NCBI RefSeq assembly: GCF_049943125.1
Contig: NZ_CP188040.1
Span: 1,798,001-1,862,000, forward strand
DNA from: JAEXZL01 sp049943125
GTDB taxonomy: Bacteria > Bacillota > Clostridia > Clostridiales > Clostridiaceae
DNA length: 64,000 bases
Reading direction: 5' to 3'
Part shown: positions 26,796-35,416 of the stretch, piece after piece
Layout: every line of letters starts with the position of its first letter
Position numbering within the stretch: position 1 is the stretch's first letter
Notes under the pieces: model-generated
The model's input: the letters and a program-made list of their open reading frames with translations, nothing else
Told to the model about the DNA's origin: nothing
Databases searched by the model: none
Translations under genes and position numbers: made by a program

Positions 26796-26829
26796 TAAAA
26801 GCGACGGTTTTGCCGTCGCTTTTATTATT
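26791..26829. terminator. 17-bp perfect bidirectional terminator containing both stop codons
   Basis: A 17-bp arm at 26791-26807 (core AAAAGCGACGG) and its exact complement at 26813-26829 flank a 5-base loop, with A and T runs at the ends giving U tracts in both directions. The stops of both convergent MATE genes (26793-26795 and 26825-26827) are inside the stem. Confidence 0.95.
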
Positions 26830-28210
26830 TGGTATTCAGTGGATTCCACGTACCTCTTAGGTAGGTGAAAAAGTACAGTACAAAGAGAAACAGGTTGTGA
26901 GCAATCATGCAGGCCCAGGCAGAAACTAAGCCCATGCCCAGGAGCTTTATGGATATGAAGGTTCCCACAATACGGATGCACCACATTCCAATGATATTGT
27001 ACAGGAAGGGCTCCTTAGTCTTTCCTACCCCCAGCATCATCCCTTCTACAATGATGGAAAAGCCATATATAGGCTCTGAAATAGCCACCATTCGGAGAAC
27101 TGTGGTGCCTAAATGGATAACCTCAGGGTTAGAGGAGAAAAGCCCTACCAGTGTCGGTGCAAAAATAAATAGTGCAGTACCAGAGAGGAGCATCAGCAGT
27201 ACCTCTATGGGAATAAACATTGAGGATAGAGACTTCATTCTTTTTTTATCACCAGCACCATAGGCATTGCCTGTGAGGGTTGCTGCAGCAGTCTGCATAC
27301 CGTAGCCAGGGATGTAGAAGGCAGATTCTACCGTATTGGCAATGGTATGAGCGGCGGTGGATACCTCTCCTAGAGAATTGATCATCGATGCAAAAGATAC
27401 GAAGCCCAGGGAAGTCCCGAAGCGCTGAAGAATATTAGGGAAGGCAATCCTCATACAGGGCTTTAGTATACTCATATCAGGACGAAGGCTTGTACCGCTT
27501 GGAGAAACCATGGGATGCTTCCATAATACATAGGTAATATGAATTCCTCCCCAGAAGAAAGCAACAGCACTGGCAATGGCAGCTCCTATTACTCCAAGAC
27601 CTGCTCCTGGCAGGGTAAAGCTTAGAGAAAAAAGAGACACAGTGCGAGCTTCATAAATCAGTAAAAAGTTCAGAACAATATTAATCAGGTTTACAATTAT
27701 ACCTACCTTCATGGGTGTCTTAGTATCACCAGCAGCACGGAGCACCGTACCAAAAATGGTACTGGCCGCTCTTGGGAGCATGGGTAAATACAGTATGAAG
27801 AAGTAGGTAGAAGCAAGCTTTTCAATACCTTCATCCACCTGCATCCACACTGGAATTCTGCTGCTGAGAGATAGGGTAAGCAGGGTATAGAGGCTTCCTA
27901 CCACCAGGACTACCAAGACCGCTTGAGACACTGCTTTTTGAGCCGCAGTCTTATTATTAGCACCACAGGCACGGGCGATGAAGGAAAGAAAACCGACACT
28001 TAAGGCAGAGATTGTACTGAAAATAAGCCATCCCACAGTAGTGGTAGCACCTACGGCAGCGGTGGCATTTGTTCCTAAGGAGCCAACCATCGCCGTATCG
28101 ATGTACTGTACCGCAGTCTGCATGGCCTGTTCAATAATTGTAGGCCAGGCTAAGCTTAAAATTATAGCAGCAGTGGCCAAGGACTCTTTATGACTTGTTC
28201 TAAGGTTCAT
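26825..28210 (-). CDS. MATE-family efflux transporter (leftward)
   Basis: A 461-residue MATE transporter. The start ATG at 28210 is preferred over TTG 28216 because AAAGGAA lies 7 bases before it. Twelve hydrophobic helices, with IILSLAWPTIIEQAMQTAVQ and YIDTAMVGSLGTNATAAVGA at the N-terminus and GYGMQTAAATLTGNAYGAGD centrally, mark the NorM/DinF-like group. It is only distantly similar to the convergent MATE gene, so the pair is not a recent duplication. It probably extrudes drugs or metabolites with cation antiport. The 28217-28511 gap upstream is AT-rich and shows no gene. Confidence 0.92.
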   Translation of the reverse strand: MNLRTSHKESLATAAIILSLAWPTIIEQAMQTAVQYIDTAMVGSLGTNATAAVGATTTVGWLIFSTISALSVGFLSFIARACGANNKTAAQKAVSQAVLVVLVVGSLYTLLTLSLSSRIPVWMQVDEGIEKLASTYFFILYLPMLPRAASTIFGTVLRAAGDTKTPMKVGIIVNLINIVLNFLLIYEARTVSLFSLSFTLPGAGLGVIGAAIASAVAFFWGGIHITYVLWKHPMVSPSGTSLRPDMSILKPCMRIAFPNILQRFGTSLGFVSFASMINSLGEVSTAAHTIANTVESAFYIPGYGMQTAAATLTGNAYGAGDKKRMKSLSSMFIPIEVLLMLLSGTALFIFAPTLVGLFSSNPEVIHLGTTVLRMVAISEPIYGFSIIVEGMMLGVGKTKEPFLYNIIGMWCIRIVGTFISIKLLGMGLVSAWACMIAHNLFLFVLYFFTYLRGTWNPLNTK

Positions 28211-28511
28211 GAGCAAGTTCCTTTCTTATTCCTTTTAAAAGGCTTATATCAACATAAATTCATTTTTCAAGGTAGTATAGCAGATATTTTTCACCATGTA
28301 TATATAATTATATTTTATAGCAGGAGAGAGCTAATCACCATTTATCTACTTAATAAAAAAAGAGCCATAGCTTTATTGCGTTATTAACAAAAAATGGAGA
28401 AAAATGAAAGATGATTTTTATAGGTGTATATTTTTTGTTAATGTATAATAAATATTAACAGTTTAGTGATTATTTAGAAAAAATTATAAAGAAAGCAGGT
28501 GTTAAGTAGGT

Positions 28512-30314
28512 ATGAAAGGGTCTCCTAAAAATAGTGCTATAGCCAGAATGATAAAAAATATAGTGGAGAGAGATAAGGGATTATTTAGTCTATGTTTTTT
28601 ATATACTCTTTTGGCTACGGGTATTCCATTTATTTCAGTACTGCTTCCTAAGTTTTTGATTGAGAAGCTCACAGTGCCTAATCCATCAGTATCAGATGTT
28701 ATGACTATTGTAATTATCTTCTTTGCAGTAGGTGCGGTAATATACTTTTTTAAAACCTTTATAGGAGATATAGCTAACCCTAGAATTACGAACCTGCGCA
28801 TAGATTATGTGAAGGATTTAGGGGTAAAGCTATTAAAAATAGATTATAAATACACAGAGGACTCAACCTTTTCTGAAACCAATGAAAGGGCTTTTGCTTC
28901 TATATCCACTAATAGTAATGGAATAGAAGGTATTTATCACAAGCTTTTTGAGCTTCCAGCTTCTGTGATGATAGTTTTAATATTATCAATTTTTGTAGCC
29001 TTTAAAAGTCCCTGGATTCTTTTAGCTATCCTGGTGAACATAGCTGCTACTACTCTTACAGCCTTGAAGGTGCAGAAGATTAATTATTCCTATAAAGAGA
29101 AGCTATCGAAGCATAAGAGAAGGGTTGGATATTATTCTGACACCACCCAGGATTTTGCTTATGGAAAGGATGTAAGGATATACGATCTTAAGAACAGAAT
29201 AATAGATAACTTTAATTTTGAAATTAAAGGCTACCTTGATGTATTTAAGCTTATAAAAAATAAAGAGTATGGCTTAAGCTTCATAACCCTAATAACTCTA
29301 CTGATATCTGATGGAGTTACCTATGGGATGCTTATATATCTAACGGTTCAGGGAATGTCCATAGCAGACTTTTCTATGTATCTCGTTGCAACTGCCAGGC
29401 TTTCACTAGAGCTTAATACCTTATCGGGCTATGTGACCTTTATCCTAGAGGAATATATGTATGTTAAAGATTTTTACATGTTCATGGACAAGGACTATGG
29501 AGAAAAAGGGGGAGAGGCTCTCGCAGTACCTAAAGGTGAGACCTTAGAGATAGAGTTTAAGAATATCTCCTTTAAATATCCTAATACCGATAAAAATGTT
29601 TATACTAACTTTTCCTTAAAGATTCCAAAAGGACAGAAGCTAGCCTTAGTTGGAATTAATGGGGCAGGTAAGACAACCCTTGTGAAGCTGCTTACAGGTT
29701 TATACAAGGTGGATTCAGGAGAGATAATTATCAATGGTATAAATGTTAATGACTACAAAAAGAGCGAGCTTTTTTCTATGTTTTCCGTGGTATTTCAGGA
29801 TGTAAATATACTAGCCTATACCATAGCAGAGAACATAGCCTGCACCTCCGAGGATATAGACTATGATAGGGTTAATCAGGTGCTTAAAAAGGTAGGCTTA
29901 TATGAGAAGGTAGAGAGTCTTCCCAAAGGCATAAACAATCTGATGCTCAAGGTTATAGAAGAGGATGGGGCAATATTCTCAGGAGGTGAGTCCCAGAAGC
30001 TTTCCATTGCCAGAGCTCTTTATAAGGGAGGAAATATGGTGATAATGGATGAGCCAACCTCTGCCTTAGATGCCCTGGCAGAGGCAGAGATATATTCAGA
30101 GTTTAACGACCTTACAGAAGGAAAGACCTCCATATATATATCCCACCGCCTTGCCTCTACTAAGTTTTGTGATGTCATAGCTCTTATAGATGGCGATGGC
30201 CTCAGAGAATATGGTACCCATGAGGAGCTCATGGAAAAGGGTGGAGCATATTACGATATGTTTATGACCCAAGGGAAATATTATCGTGAAAGTCAGGAGG
30301 AGTGCTCAGCATGA
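28512..30314 (+). CDS. ABC exporter half-transporter, first subunit
   Basis: A 600-residue fusion of a six-helix membrane domain (about 1-330) and an ATPase. Nucleotide-binding motifs: Walker A GINGAGKTTLVKL near 386, signature FSGGESQKLSIARAL, and Walker B MVIMDEPTSALDA, followed by the switch His in YISHRLAS. The ATG at 28512 follows AGGTG. Its last four bases overlap the next gene (ATGA), so the two are translationally coupled and likely form a heterodimer. The membrane domain is divergent from drug exporters; the cargo, perhaps a peptide or lipid, is unknown. Confidence 0.9.
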   Translation: MKGSPKNSAIARMIKNIVERDKGLFSLCFLYTLLATGIPFISVLLPKFLIEKLTVPNPSVSDVMTIVIIFFAVGAVIYFFKTFIGDIANPRITNLRIDYVKDLGVKLLKIDYKYTEDSTFSETNERAFASISTNSNGIEGIYHKLFELPASVMIVLILSIFVAFKSPWILLAILVNIAATTLTALKVQKINYSYKEKLSKHKRRVGYYSDTTQDFAYGKDVRIYDLKNRIIDNFNFEIKGYLDVFKLIKNKEYGLSFITLITLLISDGVTYGMLIYLTVQGMSIADFSMYLVATARLSLELNTLSGYVTFILEEYMYVKDFYMFMDKDYGEKGGEALAVPKGETLEIEFKNISFKYPNTDKNVYTNFSLKIPKGQKLALVGINGAGKTTLVKLLTGLYKVDSGEIIINGINVNDYKKSELFSMFSVVFQDVNILAYTIAENIACTSEDIDYDRVNQVLKKVGLYEKVESLPKGINNLMLKVIEEDGAIFSGGESQKLSIARALYKGGNMVIMDEPTSALDALAEAEIYSEFNDLTEGKTSIYISHRLASTKFCDVIALIDGDGLREYGTHEELMEKGGAYYDMFMTQGKYYRESQEECSA

Positions 30315-32089
30315 AGATAAGAAAAAAGCTAATTTTAGTTTCTAAAATCACATGGGATATATGCCCCTCCTACATTTTTTTATTGCTCCTTAACAGTATT
30401 TCCTACGGAGGTCAGATAATCTGCAATGTAATATTGCCTAAATATATTATCGATGAGCTTATGGGAGGAAGAGAGGGTGATAGACTTATACTCTTTGGCA
30501 GCCTCATAGTAATATCCAATGTATTTTGGTACTTTCTTGGGAAGACCTCTAAGAGGCTTTTAGATGTAAGAGGACAATTAGTACAAATGTCCTTAGATAG
30601 AGTATTGGCAGAAAAAATAATGAACATTGAATATAGTCATTTAGAGGATCCTTATTATCTTGATCTTAAGGAAAGAGCAAGGTTTGCCATGACCAATCAA
30701 AGTGCTGTCCCTGGTCTTATTCAGAGCATCACAGAAATATTGAGACAGGGGGTAACCCTTATTGGTCTTGTGGTTATTATGCTTCAGCTTTCCTGGATTC
30801 TTGTGGTGGTGCTTCTTATTACCATAGCCTTGATGCTTTTTATACAGGCTAGGTTTGCTAAATATCAGCAGAAGTTTTTTCAGGATATCATCCCTGTTAA
30901 TAGAAAATATGGTTATTACGTAGGTCTCTGTTTCGCTGACTTAGGCCATAAGGATATTCGCCTATATAATATGAGCGATATGATAGGGAATAAAATTATT
31001 GAATTTGATAAGGAGTTAGTGGCTTGGTTCACTGAATACCGACATAAATCAGCCATTTATATGGGACTTTATCAGGTGATAAATGTCCTTCAAGTAGTGT
31101 TAGCCTATGGCTATGTGGGTATACGCTGCATCGTGGATTTTGGAGGAGGACTGATTTCCATTGGTAGTCTTACCATGTATGTTAATTCTGCCATAAACTT
31201 TTCCCTTGCAATTTTTGAGATGGGAACAAATGTTGTTACTATCAATCAGATGCTCAGCTATCTAGAGCCATTCCTAGAGCTCATGGAGCTTCCTGAGGAA
31301 AAGGAGATAAGTGGCAGTGAAATTCTGAAGGAGATTGACTCCATCCGCTTTGAAAATGTCACCTTCTCTTATCCTAAGACTGATAAGAAGGTTTTAGAGG
31401 ATATATCCTTTGAGATTAAAAAAGGTGAGAAGATAAGCATCGTTGGCTTAAATGGAGCAGGAAAGTCCACCATTGTTAAGCTCATCTGCCGTTTATATAA
31501 GCCTGATAGTGGGAAGATTTATATAAATAATAGGGATATATACGATTATGAATATGATAGCTATAACAGCAGCATGTCTGCAGTTTTTCAGGATTTTAAG
31601 CTCTTTAATTTCTCCATTGAGGAGAATATCACCTGCAGAGCTGCTCTTAAGGATAAGTCCCTTGTGGAAAAAATCATTGATGAGGTAGGGATGACAGAGA
31701 AGATAAAGAGCCTGCCTAAGGGACTGCAGTCCTTGTTTGGTAAGGCCTATGACAGTGAAGGCATAGAGATGAGTGGGGGTCAGAGTCAGAAGATAGCCAT
31801 AGCCAGAGCTCTCTACAAAAATGGCTCCTTAATAATCCTTGATGAGCCTACCAGCGCCTTAGATCCCATAGCAGAGGCAGAAATCTATGAGAGCTTCAAC
31901 AAGCTGGTGGGAGAGAAAACGGCTATTTATATTTCCCATCGTATGTCCAGCAGTGTCTTTTGCGATAAGATACTGGTGATTAATAAAGGGAGGATTGAAG
32001 ACTTCGATAGTCATGAAAATCTCATGAAGAAGGAAGAGTCCACCTATCAGAAGCTTTTTCAATCTCAAGCGGTAAATTACTCATTATAA
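30311..32089 (+). CDS. ABC exporter half-transporter, second subunit
   Basis: A 592-residue membrane-ATPase fusion. The ATG at 30311 overlaps the upstream stop (ATGA) and is placed 10 bases after AGGAGG; the alternative GTG 30302 is too close. Walker A is GLNGAGKSTIVKLI, signature MSGGQSQKIAIARAL and Walker B LIILDEPTSALDP, with the switch His in YISHRMSS. Both subunits keep all motifs, so both sites may hydrolyse ATP. Similar length and motif spacing to its partner indicate an old duplication. No precursor peptide gene is visible beside the pair. Confidence 0.9.
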   Translation: MKIRKKLILVSKITWDICPSYIFLLLLNSISYGGQIICNVILPKYIIDELMGGREGDRLILFGSLIVISNVFWYFLGKTSKRLLDVRGQLVQMSLDRVLAEKIMNIEYSHLEDPYYLDLKERARFAMTNQSAVPGLIQSITEILRQGVTLIGLVVIMLQLSWILVVVLLITIALMLFIQARFAKYQQKFFQDIIPVNRKYGYYVGLCFADLGHKDIRLYNMSDMIGNKIIEFDKELVAWFTEYRHKSAIYMGLYQVINVLQVVLAYGYVGIRCIVDFGGGLISIGSLTMYVNSAINFSLAIFEMGTNVVTINQMLSYLEPFLELMELPEEKEISGSEILKEIDSIRFENVTFSYPKTDKKVLEDISFEIKKGEKISIVGLNGAGKSTIVKLICRLYKPDSGKIYINNRDIYDYEYDSYNSSMSAVFQDFKLFNFSIEENITCRAALKDKSLVEKIIDEVGMTEKIKSLPKGLQSLFGKAYDSEGIEMSGGQSQKIAIARALYKNGSLIILDEPTSALDPIAEAEIYESFNKLVGEKTAIYISHRMSSSVFCDKILVINKGRIEDFDSHENLMKKEESTYQKLFQSQAVNYSL

Positions 32090-32146
32090 GATATTTCTGA
32101 AGTCTTAAATTTATAATCTCGTAGTTTAATGATGCTGTATAAATAG

Positions 32147-32198
32147 AAGAGGCAGAGAAGAAAAAGCTAGTGGCTTATTCTATCTGTCTCTTATTTTT
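32147..32198 (+). terminator. Terminator of the ABC exporter operon
   Basis: AAGAGGCAGA (32147-32156) pairs with TCTGTCTCTT (32183-32192), one G-T pair, with an inner AAGC/GCTT stem and a following ATTTTTAT. Confidence 0.78.
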
Positions 32199-32219
32199 AT
32201 AAATTTTCATAAGTAGCTT

Positions 32220-33533
32220 TTATAATAGTATGATATTTTCTCTGCTTTTTAAGCTTCCCATAGCATTTTTAGTATCTAGTATTAATTTAGAGTTTTCTTG
32301 GATAAAAGCATAATCTATTATTCTATGGCTGGTAGTAATTATTGTTAAGTCTGCTTCTTTTAGTGCTTCTGAAGTAAGCTCTTTAATGCCGGTAATTATT
32401 TCACCTTTATATAAGTATGCTTTAATATATGGATCGTAATAGGATACAGAGGCTCCGTGTTTTATTAGAAGCTCTATAACCTTCAATGCGGGACTTTCTC
32501 TATAGTCATCTATATCCTCTTTATAAGCCACACCTAACACAAGAATCCTTGAGTCTTTAAGAGGCAGCTTTCTTGAATTTAAAGCCATTGCTGCTCTCTC
32601 TACACAGTATTCTGGCATCTTATCATTAATCATCCCTGAAGCTTCAATCAGTGAGGTGTGAAAGCCATACTCCCTAGCCTTCCAGGCTAGATAATAGGGA
32701 TCTAAAGGGATACAATGTCCTCCTAGACCAGGACCAGGATAAAAGGGTTGAAAGCCATAGGGCTTTGTTTTAGCAGCCTCTATAACCTCCCAGATATTTA
32801 TATTCATCTTATGACAGAGGATTGCTAGCTCATTGACCAAGGCAATATTTACATTTCTATAGGTGTTTTCTAGAAGCTTTTCCATTTCCGCTACTTTAGG
32901 GCTGGATACTACATGAATATCACTTTGAAGCACTTCTCCATACATAGCAGAAATAACCTCAGCAGCCTCTTCTCCTATGGCTCCTACTACCTTGGGGGTG
33001 TTCTTTGTTTTATATTTAAGATTTCCTGGATCTACTCTCTCTGGAGAATACCCTAGATAAAAGTCTCTGCCACAGACAAAGCCAGAGCCATTTTCCAGTA
33101 TAGGCTTAAGAAGCTCTTCAGTAGTTCCAGGGTAGGTGGTAGATTCTAATACTACCATGGTATTTTTCTTCATGTATTTAGCAACGGCTTCTGCAGAGCT
33201 CTTGATATAGCTCATATCTGGTTGTTGATATTTATCTAAAGGTGAAGGGACACAAATAGCTATAAAGTCTGCCTTAGCTATATCTGAGTAATCTGTAGTG
33301 GCGGAAAGGAATCCTGAGCTAACTAATGCTGAAAGCTCCGAAGATACCACGTCACCTATATAATTGTAGCCTTTGTTTACCATAGCTACTCTTTTTTCCT
33401 GTATATCAAAGCCCAGGGTTTTAAAGCCTGCCTTTGCTTTTTCCACAGCTAATGGAAGACCTACATATCCAAGGCCCACTACAGCAACTATTATTTCTTT
33501 ATTATATATTTTATTTAAAAGTAAATTCTTCAA
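32220..33533 (-). CDS. UDP-N-acetylglucosamine 6-dehydrogenase, WbpA-like
   Basis: A nucleotide-sugar dehydrogenase of about 437 residues. The TTG at 33533 is preferred since AAGGTGAG lies just before it, giving MKNLLLNKIYNKEIIVAVVG; an ATG at 33554 would add seven residues but has no site. Marks: VVGLGYVGLPLAVE (NAD), ICVPSPLDKY, ESTTYPGTTEE, and the catalytic Cys in GPGLGGHCIPLDPYYL near 273. The C-terminal part VLGVAYKEDIDDYRESPA is typical. WbpA-type enzymes oxidise UDP-GlcNAc to UDP-GlcNAcA, the entry step for the WbpB-D-E enzymes at 1.6-4.4 kb. It stands alone here, divergent from a surface-protein gene. Confidence 0.88.
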   Translation of the reverse strand: MKNLLLNKIYNKEIIVAVVGLGYVGLPLAVEKAKAGFKTLGFDIQEKRVAMVNKGYNYIGDVVSSELSALVSSGFLSATTDYSDIAKADFIAICVPSPLDKYQQPDMSYIKSSAEAVAKYMKKNTMVVLESTTYPGTTEELLKPILENGSGFVCGRDFYLGYSPERVDPGNLKYKTKNTPKVVGAIGEEAAEVISAMYGEVLQSDIHVVSSPKVAEMEKLLENTYRNVNIALVNELAILCHKMNINIWEVIEAAKTKPYGFQPFYPGPGLGGHCIPLDPYYLAWKAREYGFHTSLIEASGMINDKMPEYCVERAAMALNSRKLPLKDSRILVLGVAYKEDIDDYRESPALKVIELLIKHGASVSYYDPYIKAYLYKGEIITGIKELTSEALKEADLTIITTSHRIIDYAFIQENSKLILDTKNAMGSLKSRENIILL

Positions 33534-33676
33534 GCTGCTCACCTTACTTTTCATTAGGATATTTTGTTACACTTTATAATATTCATTTCATAGGGGCTTG
33601 GCACAGAAATAAAGGAATAAAAAGGAATAATCAAGAATATTATTTCTTGAGGATATTATTATAATGGAGGGAGCAT

Positions 33677-34450
33677 ATGCTTAATAGTTATCATAAAAGC
33701 GAGCCTAAGAGTCCTGTAATTGTAAAAGCTGCAGGAAAGGAGCATTGGTTTTTTCTATTAGAGGATAGCGAGGGGGATAAATCAAGAACTCTATATCATA
33801 GATATCCTTATAAGGATTACTGGAAGGAAGAAAAGGTTGTTGAGCTTCAAGGAGAGTATTATATGTCCTGCTATAATCATGAGATTTATATTCTATATTG
33901 CAAGGATGAAGCTAGAGGAATATATAGGATCCTAAAATATAGTCATAAGAAAGTATGGGAAATTTTCGAAAGAAACCTTCTTCTTAAAGATGTACATAGT
34001 ATCAGCTTTTTTATTTCTCCCAAGGGCTTAGGTTTTATTCTTTTCTCTAAGGAGAAAGAGGAAGGTAGGACTCAAGGGCTATACAAGGATTTTAATTATT
34101 CTTATTTTCCTTGGTGCTATGAGAATTTTTTTAATCAAAGAGACGGATTTTCAGCTGATATTGTTATAGAGCAAAGACAATTTGTATATGAAGAAGCTTT
34201 ATATGGAATGCTTTCACGAGAAGAGCTATCCAGACCTTTAACTGATAAGGAAAATAATAGTCAGAAGCCATATAAGAGCATATTAATGGATATTTCCAGC
34301 TATTATGAGGAGGTTATTTATAACCTTCAAGAAAAAATTGAACAGGTTAATGAAGAAAAAAATCAAAGAATAAGAACTCTCTTAAAGGTAATTGAGGAAA
34401 AGGAAAAAATAATCGATAGATTATATAATTTAATTAAATTAAAAAGGTAG
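33677..34450 (+). CDS. Beta-rich plus coiled-coil protein of unknown function (short paralogue)
   Basis: A 257-residue protein with no signal peptide or membrane helix. Residues 1-150 are rich in aromatic beta strands with repeated motifs (EHWFFLLED, YHRYPYKDYW, LLLKDVHSISFF), suggesting part of a beta propeller. The last 60 residues are a coiled coil (EEVIYNLQEKIEQVNEEKNQ). It shares this order and the LLLKDV motif with the 483-residue protein at 35417, so the two look like paralogues. GGAGGGAG precedes the ATG. I cannot assign a function; the neighbours suggest a spore-coat or surface role. Confidence 0.65.
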   Translation: MLNSYHKSEPKSPVIVKAAGKEHWFFLLEDSEGDKSRTLYHRYPYKDYWKEEKVVELQGEYYMSCYNHEIYILYCKDEARGIYRILKYSHKKVWEIFERNLLLKDVHSISFFISPKGLGFILFSKEKEEGRTQGLYKDFNYSYFPWCYENFFNQRDGFSADIVIEQRQFVYEEALYGMLSREELSRPLTDKENNSQKPYKSILMDISSYYEEVIYNLQEKIEQVNEEKNQRIRTLLKVIEEKEKIIDRLYNLIKLKR

Positions 34451-34470
34451 CTATTTATGGCTACCTTTTT
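34441..34470. terminator. Bidirectional terminator between convergent surface genes
   Basis: AAAAAGGTAGC (34441-34451) and GCTACCTTTTT (34460-34470) form a perfect 11-bp stem with an 8-base loop. The stop of the upstream gene lies in the left arm. Confidence 0.9.
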
Positions 34471-34512
34471 AGAAGCTAAGAAACTAATTACTATCCTAAG
34501 AGGTTACTATTG

Positions 34513-35208
34513 TTATTCTACTGGTGGTGGTGGTGTTGGTGGTGGGCAGTTTCCTAACAGAGAATTAAAGGTTACTTCAAATTGAATTGCCTGACCATTA
34601 CCTCCACAGGTTTCTACTAAGGTTGAAACTAATCCAACCTGTATATTGTTGCAGGTAAGAAGAGCTGTATTATTGCATATTGCCAATGCTTCTGGAAGAG
34701 TAGCATATATTCCTATTCTTGAGTTTACACAGAAGGTATCGGAACAGCAAATTCTTGTGGTACCTGGAACAGCTTCACAGGTTACAGGGGGCACAGCTAC
34801 AGGGCCAGTAATCCCGGATACATTGACGATGTAAGGTATACAGCCTGATAATCTAACCTCAAATACTGTAACATCTATTGGTGTAGGACAATCGGGAGGT
34901 GTACAGGATATGGTAGTAGGATTTACAAAACAAGATAGCTGAGTAGTGGTAAAAAGTATATTTTGATTAGTAACAGGTATTGTTGGATCTACAGGAGAAG
35001 TTACAGGAACAGTGAATTCATTGGGTACAGATACTATACAGCAGGAGGTTCCTAAAATTGGATCATTTAAAGCTGCAGGCTCAGCATTTATAATATTTGC
35101 CAGCTCTTCCTCAGCTCTTTCAGGAGTTAGGGGCTCTTCATTAACTGTAGTAGCCACATGCTCACTGATTTTTTCCATTTCTTTTATGATTTCTTGAATA
35201 TTTTTCAT
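34513..35208 (-). CDS. Cysteine- and proline-rich surface or spore-coat-like protein
   Basis: A 231-residue protein. An N-terminal acidic helix (MKNIQEIIKEMEKISEHVAT) is followed by a beta-rich, threonine/valine/proline-rich region with at least 15 cysteines (GTSCCIVSV, SCTPPDCPTP, TRICCSDTFC, LLTCNNIQ, ETCGGNGQ). It ends in a proline run NCPPPTPPPPVE. There is no signal peptide. Cys-rich, Pro-ended proteins without export signal are typical of spore coat and exosporium layers assembled inside the mother cell and crosslinked by disulfides. This is inference; no sporulation promoter was identified. Confidence 0.6.
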   Translation of the reverse strand: MKNIQEIIKEMEKISEHVATTVNEEPLTPERAEEELANIINAEPAALNDPILGTSCCIVSVPNEFTVPVTSPVDPTIPVTNQNILFTTTQLSCFVNPTTISCTPPDCPTPIDVTVFEVRLSGCIPYIVNVSGITGPVAVPPVTCEAVPGTTRICCSDTFCVNSRIGIYATLPEALAICNNTALLTCNNIQVGLVSTLVETCGGNGQAIQFEVTFNSLLGNCPPPTPPPPVE

Positions 35209-35416
35209 TATGTCATCCCCTTAACAATCTTAATGAGGTTCTGTTTTAATATTATTTTACTCTTATAGATTTAAAGTGTTACTGATATTAAACAAAAAAA
35301 TATATTCAAAGAAAGGTAAGAAAACTAGAATATTCAAAGGGTTTTCCTAAAGATTAGTTATAAGATTTGCACCTTCAGGCATAACCTATAGTATATAATC
35401 CATTAAAGGGGAAGAG

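Noticed and set aside
25410..28210. The two MATE genes as a recent tandem inversion
   Set aside because: Their sequences differ widely; only general family motifs are shared.
32089..32220. wbpA-like gene as part of the ABC exporter operon
   Set aside because: It is on the opposite strand and separated by a terminator.
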